Positions 1 through 7,611 of a stretch of DNA of 32,881 nt are shown one piece after another. Made by a program: the position numbers and the translations under genes. Source of the DNA: JBCDBD01 sp039184335. GTDB lineage: Bacteria; Bacteroidota; Bacteroidia; Flavobacteriales; Flavobacteriaceae. Numbering within the stretch: position 1 is the first letter of the stretch; each line of letters begins with the position of its first letter. The notes under the pieces were generated by a model that was given only the letters and a program-made list of their open reading frames with translations, ran no database searches and was not told the origin of the DNA. The stretch is taken from positions 1-32,881 of the forward strand of contig JBCDBD010000037.1 in NCBI GenBank assembly GCA_039184335.1, read 5' to 3'.

Positions 1-129
1 ATAGGCCACAATCTCTTTTTCTATCATATCTTTATCAAGTACAAAGTACATAAAGGGTTGTTTGGGTTTGACTTATGTTTCGCAACACAAATCTCTGCAA
101 CCCTAACTTTCGATCCAAAAAAAGTTTAA

Positions 130-456
130 ATCACCTCAATAAAAATCAAATTAGGAAACTTGACTTTGCTCGAAAAAAGTATAAATGCTTCAATTGGAAA
201 TAGTGATTTTTATAACCATAAAGTTGGGGAATATTCTAAATCTTCAATCTATCTAACAAAGTCAATTTCGGTACTTGAAAATGTTGGAACAAATACAGCA
301 ATTACAAGAATTAACCAACGATTAAAGACATTTGCAAATTGGAACAGTTCTACCATTATGGAACGTCAAGAATTATTATTTGACTTGTCGAAAAGTATTT
401 GGGAAGTTGACTATTTGAACGAATCGAAAGAAAAGCCAGTTGCCAGTAATGTATAA
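130..456 (+). pseudogene. C-terminal remnant of a GmrSD-type (DUF262/DUF1524) protein
   Basis: The frame is open from a stop at 127-129 and reads through KLGNLTLLEKSIN, then a Y-x-K-S-S-x-Y-L-T segment and W-N-x-x-x-I-x-x-R-x-x-L ... IW near the end. This order matches the C-terminal HNH-side (DUF1524) domain of GmrS/GmrD-like DUF262 proteins, which are modification-dependent restriction or phage-defence nucleases. Those proteins usually exceed 500 residues; only about 108 codons remain here. The catalytic HNH residues, the DUF262 ParB-like domain and a convincing start are absent. TTG at 160 is the only start-like codon and it sits inside the conserved motif. A neighbouring frame upstream reads H-L-N-K just before the break, so a frameshift near 144-147 is possible. 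Family assignment is by motif recognition; non-functionality is inferred. Confidence 0.6.
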
Positions 457-582
457 AAAATAATAGCGGTTTAATAGCTAAAACGAAAGTAAACAAATAT
501 AAAAATGGTCTGTATTTAACCGAAAAATAAGTACGTAAAAATACACTACTGCTCATAGGTAAACCAAATTACAGCTCAAAGC

Positions 583-644
583 TACCCATCGAGGGAAAAC
601 CAAGTGCGAGGCAAATAAAACAACCTTCGCTGTGCGCCTGTAGT
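583..644 (+). repeat. Diverged direct repeat, copy 1 (upstream of SUKH gene)
   Basis: This ~62-base block aligns with 1494-1554 at roughly two-thirds identity by eye with small gaps. Shared islands include CATCG, CCAAG, CGAGG and GTGCGCC, and both copies end in AGT. The copies are in the same orientation on either side of the SUKH gene. No open frame is kept across both, so a non-coding element is more likely than a shared gene. The rest of the 457-726 spacer shows no gene. Confidence 0.55.
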
Positions 645-726
645 CTTACCCTTTTGGGAAGGATACACAGTGATGAGACCATTTTACCCGCAAGGTTAAG
701 AAACAAGTTGTATAAGATAAACAGAA

Positions 727-1452
727 ATGGAAAATATTGAGATTATCAAAAAATTAAGGGAATCGATATTTACTGATGAAGATGGAGAAGATTACTCACT
801 GGATTTTCAGGATGGCCTGACTGATTCTGAAATAGAAGAACTGTCTCAATCCTTTCCCAATAATACGATTGATCCAAGTATTAAAGAAATTCTTAAAGAA
901 ACCCGTGGATGGGAAGGATATGGATTGGAACAAGTTGATTTTTCTGCAATTGGACATTTTGGATTTCTTGAATTGTCACCAAATTCTATAACGCTCGGAC
1001 ACGATGGATCTGGAAACTTTTGGATACTTGACATATTAAGTGGCGGTTCATTAGGGCATGTTTATTATGCTTGCCATGATCCTGCTGTTTTAGTAAAATG
1101 CTCCGATAATCTAAATGGATTCTTAAGAAGCTTAGCCGAGTTTTATGAATCCCCGTCGGAAAATTACTTAAACGAGATTCACGACAATGTGGTTTTCGAA
1201 ATTTGGAAAAATGGTGGCAAACTGATTGCCAAAGCTGACTTCATTAGAGAGAATAAAGCATATTCAGGTTTTTTACGTGGGTTCGCTGGAGATGACTGGA
1301 TAATTGCCGATTTAAGAAACCCTAAAGACAAAGATGGTTTTGCTTGGGGTAAATTTGGACCTAATAACTTGACAAAAAGACATCCAAAAGATTTGATTTG
1401 GGTGATCAAGAAAAAGAAAAAAGGATTCTTTGGAAGACTTTTGGGAAAATAA
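727..1452 (+). CDS. SUKH (SMI1/KNR4) superfamily protein, orphan immunity-like
   Basis: This 241-residue protein shows the SUKH layout: an N-terminal helix with GLTDSEIEELSQSFP, then a GWEG block, then LGHDGSGNFWILDI, and GHVYYACHDPAVLV followed by a helical F-L segment near residue 135. In bacteria the family mostly acts as immunity proteins against polymorphic or contact-dependent toxins; some members are cytoplasmic regulators. After about residue 145 comes an extra ~95-residue part ending in a lysine-rich tail (KKKKKG near 228). No toxin, Rhs or secretion gene is adjacent, so it looks like an orphan. It lies between two direct repeats. Start at ATG 727; no better upstream start is seen. 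The family call is good; the target is unknown. Confidence 0.8.
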   Translation: MENIEIIKKLRESIFTDEDGEDYSLDFQDGLTDSEIEELSQSFPNNTIDPSIKEILKETRGWEGYGLEQVDFSAIGHFGFLELSPNSITLGHDGSGNFWILDILSGGSLGHVYYACHDPAVLVKCSDNLNGFLRSLAEFYESPSENYLNEIHDNVVFEIWKNGGKLIAKADFIRENKAYSGFLRGFAGDDWIIADLRNPKDKDGFAWGKFGPNNLTKRHPKDLIWVIKKKKKGFFGRLLGK

Positions 1453-1493
1453 AACCAGTTGGCAAGAATGCCTAAGCAAATTCTAGCCTTAAT

Positions 1494-1554
1494 TACACAT
1501 CGCGGAAACACCAAGCACGAGGAAAACTAAAGAAATCCCAGGTGCGCCAACAGT
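1494..1554 (+). repeat. Diverged direct repeat, copy 2 (downstream of SUKH gene)
   Basis: Partner of 583-644, in the same orientation, 42 bases after the SUKH stop codon. Conserved islands are CATCG, CCAAG, CGAGG and GTGCGCC. The pair brackets one gene, the geometry expected of a cassette or of two related spacers; no mechanism is shown. Confidence 0.55.
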
Positions 1555-1683
1555 GGCTAAAAGTAATCTGGCCCCGAAATTTTTATTCCCAATACTGCTA
1601 GATCTATAAGTCACGGCCGCTACGCGGCCTACTTGAAAAACCATGTCACAAGAGAAATAGGAAGTCCCCTTCTTATAACATTG

Positions 1684-1740
1684 TTGATCGATTTCGCTAT
1701 ATTTCCATAAAAATCCCCGAACTACCTTTAGCGGGCCGTT
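1684..1740 (+). repeat. Dispersed promoter-proximal repeat, copy A
   Basis: The core CTATATTTCCATAAAAATCC (plus one further C) lies at 1697-1717. Copies B (15857-15877) and C (18361-18381) differ from it by two and one bases. Weaker similarity continues upstream (TTG-x-x-C-x-ATTT) and downstream (GAAC, then T-rich, then a TTA). The core contains TATATTTC, close to the Bacteroidetes -7 box TAnnTTTG, and lies 117 bases before the microORF start. It may be a promoter or a mobile-unit boundary. Confidence 0.7.
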
Positions 1741-1760
1741 AGCAAACATTTTAACAATAA

Positions 1761-1790
1761 TTGAAGACTTACCCTTTTTGAAGACTTCAA
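1761..1790 (+). promoter_or_regulatory. Possible operator before microORF-GTPase unit
   Basis: TTGAAGACTT occurs at 1761-1770 and again at 1778-1787, a 17-base period. The second copy extends into the perfect palindrome TTGAAG-A-CTTCAA (1778-1790). It lies 44 bases before the microORF start. Inverted and direct repeats at this position suit a repressor site; no Zur-like consensus is recognised. Confidence 0.35.
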
Positions 1791-1833
1791 AGATAAGGTG
1801 ACTAGTGGAAAACAAAATCATCCACGCCATAGT

Positions 1834-1914
1834 ATGAGACGTTTATTTGGGTACGTCGGTGCTATTTTTGGCGTAGTTTTGGTGCTGTTCTACCTCAAAC
1901 AACTATTTATATAA
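1834..1914 (+). CDS. 26-residue predicted membrane microprotein
   Basis: ATG at 1834 opens 26 codons: an MRRLFG start, one hydrophobic segment (about residues 5-20: GYVGAIFGVVLVLFYL), and a short KQLFI end. The stop codon TAA (1912-1914) overlaps the ATG of the next gene by one base (TAATG), the classic layout for translational coupling. The positive N-terminus and single hydrophobic helix suggest a one-pass inner-membrane peptide. No homologue is recognised and the reading frame is short, so it could also be a leader peptide or chance. Confidence 0.4.
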   Translation: MRRLFGYVGAIFGVVLVLFYLKQLFI

Positions 1915-3119
1915 TGAACGCATTAAGAAAAGTTCCCGTAGTCGTTCTCAACGGATTTCTCGGATCCGGCAAAACAACACTTTTTAGAAACCTTCTATCA
2001 CAATCAAAAAAGAAGAACATACGGGTCTGTGCCATTGTCAATGACATGAGCGAACTCGATGTAGATGGCGAGTTACTGGGCATTACAGACATCGTTGAGG
2101 AAGATAACAGCATCTTGGAATCCATTCACTCCTGTGTGTTGAGCAGTAAAAAGGGAATACTGGAACTTGATAGGTCACTCAAAAAATTGCTTTCAAACCA
2201 AAGTCCAGAATTGATCATCATTGAAACTTCTGGAAGTTGTCATCCCATGCCCCTTGTATCATATTTCAAAGATCATGCCCAAGTAAAGTTAACTGGAGTC
2301 TTTGCGCTTGTAGATAGCCTAATGCTGGCCCATGATTACAGCTACGGCGAAAGTCTAGTGCCAAAAATGCAAAACAATCTGGCGCAAAACAGACGGGATA
2401 CCGTAAACTTATTGGTAGAACAAATTCTATTTTGTAGTCATCTTATCCTGACCAAAGCAGATCGTATCGACAAAGACAGACTACCGCATATCGCATCTTA
2501 TATTCAAACCATAAATCCTTTTGCATCCACCCATTCCGTACACTTTGGCAAACTGGACATTGACTCTTTATTTGAACTTCAAGAGTACGATTACCATAGG
2601 GTTGCCCAATTGGTTGAGGAACTACAACCCATATTGGCGGCTGAAGAAGAAAATGACAGACCTTATAATCTGGCCACAAGGATCATTAAAGATGACCGAC
2701 CATTTCACCCACAGCGTCTTTGGGAAGTCTGCCACCAGTACCTCGATAAGCGTATTTATCGTAGCAAGGGATTCTTTTGGCTTGCCAGCCGAGACAAACA
2801 TTCGCTATTGTGGAACCAGGCTGCTGGTAGCATTAGTTTGGAGATTATCGGATCTTGGCGATCGGGTATCCTAGAAGATGAGGATCACGGCCTTTCAGAA
2901 ATGGAGATACAACTTTTGGAAGAAAGACTCTCCAAAGAACCAGGCCGCTTCGGGGATCGTCATTGCGACCTAACCGTTATTGGCGACAAAACCCAGGTAG
3001 ACCGGTTTACAGATGCCCTAAAATCTTGTTTTCTTACTGATGAAGAAATAGAACTTTGGAAATACGGTCATGAGTTTGGTGACCCATGGCCAAAGAATTT
3101 GGTAAAAATGGTGAATTGA
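1914..3119 (+). CDS. COG0523 (CobW/ZigA-like) GTPase, metallochaperone family
   Basis: This 401-residue G3E-family GTPase has Walker A GFLGSGKT at residues 14-21, a switch-like NDMSELDVDG at 43-52, a Walker B region LIIIETSGSCHP, and TKAD in place of NKxD. The CobW C-terminal domain starts at RPFHPQRLW and ends after a DLTVIG segment. COG0523 proteins hydrolyse GTP to deliver metals, often zinc, to client proteins. The usual metal-binding CxCC is replaced by C74-V-L-S77, so only the first Cys is kept. That is odd for a metallochaperone and may mark a divergent subgroup. It is preceded by a coupled 26-codon microORF; no zinc-dependent paralogue is nearby. The family is sure; the metal and client are unknown. 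Confidence 0.88.
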   Translation: MNALRKVPVVVLNGFLGSGKTTLFRNLLSQSKKKNIRVCAIVNDMSELDVDGELLGITDIVEEDNSILESIHSCVLSSKKGILELDRSLKKLLSNQSPELIIIETSGSCHPMPLVSYFKDHAQVKLTGVFALVDSLMLAHDYSYGESLVPKMQNNLAQNRRDTVNLLVEQILFCSHLILTKADRIDKDRLPHIASYIQTINPFASTHSVHFGKLDIDSLFELQEYDYHRVAQLVEELQPILAAEEENDRPYNLATRIIKDDRPFHPQRLWEVCHQYLDKRIYRSKGFFWLASRDKHSLLWNQAAGSISLEIIGSWRSGILEDEDHGLSEMEIQLLEERLSKEPGRFGDRHCDLTVIGDKTQVDRFTDALKSCFLTDEEIELWKYGHEFGDPWPKNLVKMVN

Positions 3120-3253
3120 GCCATTGAAAAGTGAGTCGGTGTACGACAAATGCCATAATTTACAACTGCCCTGCCTAACGATAGGCATGAATTCGTTACC
3201 TTGGAACCTACAAACCAACAACGGCCGTATTTGCCACGCTTAGATAAGTGTTA

Positions 3254-3272
3254 TACTGAGTTTATCGAAGTG
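3254..3272 (+). repeat. Short dispersed repeat (ACTGAGTTTATCGAAGTGC type)
   Basis: Related to 14307-14327, which reads TACTGGGCTTGTCGAACTGC. The shared frame CTGrG-yTT-x-TCGAA resembles the CTGAGCTTGTCGAAG element that recurs in spacers of many bacterial genomes. It is a repeat-derived spacer sequence, not coding. Confidence 0.45.
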
Positions 3273-3311
3273 CCCCAGGGCAAGGCTGAAGAATTTACGA
3301 TTCCCTTGTAT

Positions 3312-3346
3312 CCTTCTTCCCGCAACCTTTGGTTGCCCCTCGAAGG
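3312..3346 (+). repeat. Two-tier hairpin with GCAACC-TTT-GGTTGC stem
   Basis: The inner perfect stem GCAACCTTTGGTTGC (3322-3336) sits inside outer arms CCTTC (3312-3316) and GAAGG (3342-3346), separated by a pyrimidine-rich internal loop. The identical 15-mer recurs at 9359-9373. There is no T-run after it, so it is not a standard terminator. Confidence 0.5.
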
Positions 3347-3389
3347 CAAGAACAGATAACGGGCCCAGACCGTTGGTGATCATTAAAAA

Positions 3390-3959
3390 ATGAAGAGGAA
3401 AATTCACATCCTTATTGTTTTATTGCTCTCCACAGTGGCAACGCTACTATATCTGATAAATCCTCAAATTTTTAAGCTTATTTGGTTCCAAAAACAGGAT
3501 GTAAAGACACACGAAAATTTCCCGTTTGGGAAGATGCAACAAAGCCCAAATCCTTTTGTTTTTTCTGAAAATATAGTTGTCAAAAATCGTTTGGACTTCC
3601 TATTGGCAAAAATCGGAAGGTTAATGTTAAAGAACGGTACACAGGTTTCTACACAAATTATATCATCTGATTGGATTGATAAAAGCTTTGCGATAAAACC
3701 GGAAAACTGGGCCAACGCCGCTAAAGGAATTCAAAGAGCCCCCCATCAATATAATTGGTGGTTACCTCAAGAAGATCTCAAAGGTGATTTTTCTACGAAA
3801 GGTTTAAGAAGACAAAGGTTATATGTAAACCCGGACAAAAATATTATTATCGTTCAATCCACCAATGGTAGGTATAGAGATTACCCTTATAGAGCCATTG
3901 CAAAACATTTTGCGGAAAACCGTGATTGGAACCAAACTACATTACATATGACGATCTAG
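3390..3959 (+). pseudogene. Serine hydrolase (beta-lactamase/COG1680) with catalytic core deleted
   Basis: The 189 residues start with a membrane anchor or signal (hydrophobic residues 6-23) and the FPFGKMQQSPNPFVFSE segment typical of the N-terminus. They then jump at about residue 61 to the C-terminal part: AKIGRLMLKNGTQVSTQIIS, DWIDKS, YNWWLP, and YVNPDKNIIIVQSTNG. Intact COG1680 enzymes (class C beta-lactamase fold) are about twice as long and carry S-x-x-K and Y-x-N catalytic motifs in the missing middle. Neither motif is present, so an in-frame internal deletion is inferred. The frame is otherwise clean, meaning a short protein may still be made. Start at ATG 3390. Confidence 0.65.
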
Positions 3960-4019
3960 CCCAATAAAACTGTGCACACTGTATATACACAACCGTTGCC
4001 ACCCATTTAAAAAGACAGC

Positions 4020-6392
4020 ATGACTGACAATCAAGACAAAATAAATCGGCTCCATGACAAGCTCGAATCGCTTGTGAAAAGACAGGATGACTTTTCGAGG
4101 GAAATCAACAATCTACGCATTGAGATTGACAGACTGAAAGCCAAAGAGGCAGAGCGGAACACTGAGAAAAAAGCAGGGAACCCGAACAGACCTGTGGTTG
4201 ATACAGAGGTTGAAATCAAAATGGAAAATATCGTCGTCGAGCAACAATACCAACAACAACCCAAACAAGAACCTCTGCAACAGACCTTACCTCGAGCCAA
4301 CAAACCCCCGAAAGTAAAATCTGACCTTGAAAAATTCATCGGTGAAAACCTAATCAACAAAATCGGAATTGTAATCACCGTCATCGGCGTTGCAATCGGT
4401 GCAAAGTATTCCATTGAGCACGATTTGATAAGTCCGCTCACAAGAATAGTCTTAGGGTATTTGACCGGATTAGTGCTTTTGGGGTTTGGAATAAGGTTGA
4501 AGGAAAAATATGAAAATTATAGTGCAGTTCTTGTCAGTGGCGCAATGGCAATAATGTATTTCATCACATATTCGGCCTATAGCTTTTATGGCTTGATTCC
4601 ACAAGTCATGGCCTATGCGCTAATGGTCGTCTTTACGGCTTTCACGGTAGTGGCAGCCATGAACTATAACAGACAGGTCATCGCCCATATTGGATTGGTA
4701 GGTGCTTATGCTGTTCCGTTCTTGCTGAGCGAAGGTTCAGGAGAGGTGGCCATCTTGTTTACCTACACGGCAATTATCAATATCGGAATTCTTGTCATTG
4801 CCTTTAAAAAATACTGGAAACCTCTTTACTATTCCTCGTTCGGGCTGACATGGTTGATGTATTTTCTGTGGTATGTGTCTACATATCAAACTGATGAACA
4901 TTTTGGTTTGGCCCTAACATTTCTTTCCATATTTTTTGGCATATTTTACCTGACATTTCTCGCGTACAAACTACTTCAAAAGCAAAAGTTTAACATTGAT
5001 GACACAATCTTACTGTTTATCAATTCATTTATCTTTTACGGAATTGGATATACCATTCTTGGCAATCACGGGACAGGAGCGCAATTATTGGGTGTGTTCA
5101 CACTTTGCAATGCCATCGTCCACTTCTTTGTCAGTACCCTAATCTACCACCAAAAACTTGCCGACCGAAGCTTATTCTATCTAGTTTCAGGATTGGTATT
5201 GGTTTTTATCACCATTGCCATCCCAGTACAACTGAACGGCAACTGGGTCACATTGCTATGGGCTGGTGAAGCAGCTTTGCTGTTTTGGATCGGGCGGACG
5301 AAAAACATTCCAGCCTACGAGAAATTATCGTACCCGCTAATGATTTTGGCATTTCTCAGTATCGTTCATGACTGGATGACGGTATATGATGGTTATTATC
5401 CCGAAAACCCAACAACAAGGATAACCCCGTTGCTCAATATCAATTTTCTAACCTCAATCCTGTTTATTACCGCTTTCGGTTTCATCAACATGCTGAACCA
5501 TAATAGAAACTATACCGCTGTTTTGATATCACCAAAAGGAATTTCAAAAATCATTTCCCTTTCAATTCCGGCAATACTGCTTATCGCCATGTACTATGCT
5601 TTCCGTATAGAGATTGCAAATTACTGGAACCAACTTTACGCGGATTCTGCACTTACAATACATTCCGATGGACAACAATCCCCTAAGTACTACCGGAATT
5701 ATGATTTGGGCAAGTTCAAGACAGTTTGGATCATCAATTATACCTTATTGTTCGTTTCATTACTTGCTTTCGTTAATTTCAGAAAACTAAAAAGTCGGCA
5801 GTTAGGAACAATTAACCTTGTCTTGATCACTTTGACCCTTATTGTATTTTTAACTCAAGGGCTTTATGTGCTCAGTGAACTTAGGGAAACTTATTTAGAA
5901 CAGACTTTATCGCAGTATTATCAAAGAGGTATTTTCAATATCGGCATAAGATACATCTCTATTGCATTTGTCGCTCTGACACTTTTCACCTGCTACAAAT
6001 ACATTCGGCAAGAATTTATGCAAAGAGATTTCAAGGTGGGCTTTGACTTCTTGCTGCACACCGCTATATTATGGATCGCCAGCAGTGAGTTGATCCATTG
6101 GATGGACATCGCCGAATCAACACAATCGTACAAACTCGGATTGAGCATTCTTTGGGGAATTTATTCTCTCTTTCTAATCGTTTTGGGAATCTGGAAAAAG
6201 AAAAAGCACTTGAGAATAGGAGCCATCGCTTTGTTCGGAGTAACACTTATCAAGCTGTTTTTCTATGATATCTCACATCTTAATACCTTGGCAAAAACCA
6301 TTGTATTTGTATCATTGGGTATCTTACTCCTGATAATTTCATTCTTGTACAACAAATACAAACACATTATTTCAGATGAAACACCCAATTAG
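4020..6392 (+). CDS. DUF2339 polytopic membrane protein
   Basis: This 790-residue protein has an N-terminal coiled coil (about residues 5-47), a charged, Gln-rich linker to about residue 95, then an array of roughly twenty hydrophobic segments starting at NKIGIVITVIGVAIGAKY. The length and coiled-coil-then-many-helices layout match DUF2339 (PF10101). The function is unknown; links to cell envelope or cell-wall processes have been suggested. It overlaps the next gene by 17 bases. In other genomes DUF2339 is often followed by DUF3999, as here, so the two likely act together in the inner membrane. No start competes with ATG 4020. Confidence 0.85.
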   Translation: MTDNQDKINRLHDKLESLVKRQDDFSREINNLRIEIDRLKAKEAERNTEKKAGNPNRPVVDTEVEIKMENIVVEQQYQQQPKQEPLQQTLPRANKPPKVKSDLEKFIGENLINKIGIVITVIGVAIGAKYSIEHDLISPLTRIVLGYLTGLVLLGFGIRLKEKYENYSAVLVSGAMAIMYFITYSAYSFYGLIPQVMAYALMVVFTAFTVVAAMNYNRQVIAHIGLVGAYAVPFLLSEGSGEVAILFTYTAIINIGILVIAFKKYWKPLYYSSFGLTWLMYFLWYVSTYQTDEHFGLALTFLSIFFGIFYLTFLAYKLLQKQKFNIDDTILLFINSFIFYGIGYTILGNHGTGAQLLGVFTLCNAIVHFFVSTLIYHQKLADRSLFYLVSGLVLVFITIAIPVQLNGNWVTLLWAGEAALLFWIGRTKNIPAYEKLSYPLMILAFLSIVHDWMTVYDGYYPENPTTRITPLLNINFLTSILFITAFGFINMLNHNRNYTAVLISPKGISKIISLSIPAILLIAMYYAFRIEIANYWNQLYADSALTIHSDGQQSPKYYRNYDLGKFKTVWIINYTLLFVSLLAFVNFRKLKSRQLGTINLVLITLTLIVFLTQGLYVLSELRETYLEQTLSQYYQRGIFNIGIRYISIAFVALTLFTCYKYIRQEFMQRDFKVGFDFLLHTAILWIASSELIHWMDIAESTQSYKLGLSILWGIYSLFLIVLGIWKKKKHLRIGAIALFGVTLIKLFFYDISHLNTLAKTIVFVSLGILLLIISFLYNKYKHIISDETPN

Positions 6393-7611
6393 CATATCCT
6401 GTTTGCTGCTCTTCATTATGGTTCGTTCATTTTCTTATGGCCAGATGAAGGAGTACCTGTATCAGCGAGAATTAAAAGGAATTACAGATCAGTGGCATAA
6501 GGTTACTTTGCCCAATGCGCTTTTTGGGAAGACGGCACAAGATTTGACAGACCTACGAATTTTTGGACTGACTGAAGGCAATGATACTATTGAGGCTCCT
6601 TACCTATTGCGCACATCAAAAGAAAAAATATCGAGTAAAGAGGTAGCATCCAAAACCATCAATGTTTCTTATAACGACAAAGGCTATTATTTCACATTTG
6701 AAATTCCTGCCAAAGAACCCATCAATCAAATCAAGCTTGATTTCATGCAAGAAAACTTTGACTGGCGAATCACATTGGAGGGCAGCCAAGACCAAAAGGA
6801 GTGGTTCACAGTGGTTGGGAATTACCGCATCTTGTCAATTAAAAATAACCAGACTGATTTTCAGTTTACAAAATTGGCCTTCCCAAGCTCTAAATATCGT
6901 TTTTATCGTGTATTCATAGACAGTAAAGAAAAACCCGAACTGAGTGTTGTACGTATTACACAGAATGATAGTACCGAAGGGTCATACAGAAAATACGGCG
7001 TCAAGAAATTCAACGTAAGAGAAAATACGAAGACCCAACAGACTGAGATTGATGTTGAACTGCAATTGCCTGTTCGAATAAGTCATATACATATAGCTAT
7101 CTCAGACACTTTTGACTATTACCGTCCCGTGACAATAAAATATCTCGCCGACAGCCTTAAAACGGAGCAAGGCTGGAAATACAATTTCAGCACGCTGACC
7201 AACGGAACAATAAACTCCTTGGAAAAAAACGAGTTTCATTCCATAAGCACAACAGTTCAAAAACTCAAAATTTATATTGAAAATCAAGAAAATCGACCCC
7301 TAACAATCGATACCATCGAATTGAAGGGCTACATTCATGAATTAATTGCCCGTTTTACAGATCGAGCCACCTATCACCTAACATACGGGAAGGAACGGGC
7401 GACAAGACCAAATTACGATATTGTCCGTTTCACCGATAATATCCCCGAAACACTAATTGCACTGGACCTGGGCGATGAACTAACGATAAAAAAAGAGCAA
7501 GCACCGGTGACAGAACCTCTTTTCAAGAACAAGACATGGCTGTGGGCCGTCATGACGGCAACAATAGTATTACTCGGATGGTTTTCAGTAAAAATGATAC
7601 GAAAAAATTAA
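6376..7611 (+). CDS. DUF3999 family protein, partner of DUF2339
   Basis: This 411-residue protein has a signal peptide (MKHPISISCLLLFIMVRSFSYG), a large beta-rich exported part, and one C-terminal transmembrane helix (WLWAVMTATIVLLGWFSV) with a short basic tail. The YLYQRELKG opening, the DLRIFG segment and paired beta-sandwich regions fit DUF3999. The ATG at 6376 lies inside the 3' end of the DUF2339 gene in another frame, so translation is probably coupled. By topology the sandwich domains face the periplasm. The biochemical role is unknown; assignment rests on layout and on the DUF2339 neighbour. Confidence 0.75.
   Translation: MKHPISISCLLLFIMVRSFSYGQMKEYLYQRELKGITDQWHKVTLPNALFGKTAQDLTDLRIFGLTEGNDTIEAPYLLRTSKEKISSKEVASKTINVSYNDKGYYFTFEIPAKEPINQIKLDFMQENFDWRITLEGSQDQKEWFTVVGNYRILSIKNNQTDFQFTKLAFPSSKYRFYRVFIDSKEKPELSVVRITQNDSTEGSYRKYGVKKFNVRENTKTQQTEIDVELQLPVRISHIHIAISDTFDYYRPVTIKYLADSLKTEQGWKYNFSTLTNGTINSLEKNEFHSISTTVQKLKIYIENQENRPLTIDTIELKGYIHELIARFTDRATYHLTYGKERATRPNYDIVRFTDNIPETLIALDLGDELTIKKEQAPVTEPLFKNKTWLWAVMTATIVLLGWFSVKMIRKN

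Larger units (their letters stand above)
1453..1833 (+). other. Gene-free spacer with repeats and hairpin
   Basis: No credible coding region is seen on either strand. It holds direct-repeat copy 2 (1494-1554), a perfect inverted repeat GGCCGC-TAC-GCGGCC at 1615-1629, repeat copy A (1684-1740), and a palindrome with a direct repeat just before the next unit (1761-1790). A minus-strand open frame over 1489-1830 has a hydrophobic end but overlaps all these elements and lacks family features. Confidence 0.5.

Noticed and set aside
1489..1830. Minus-strand open frame with a hydrophobic C-terminus
   Set aside because: It spans two repeat elements and a hairpin, and no protein family is recognised.
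3175..3380. Integron attC site (GCCTAAC box with paired GTT boxes)
   Set aside because: An RYYYAAC-like word exists near 3175, but no matching GTTRRRY partner with the right spacing and inner boxes was found.
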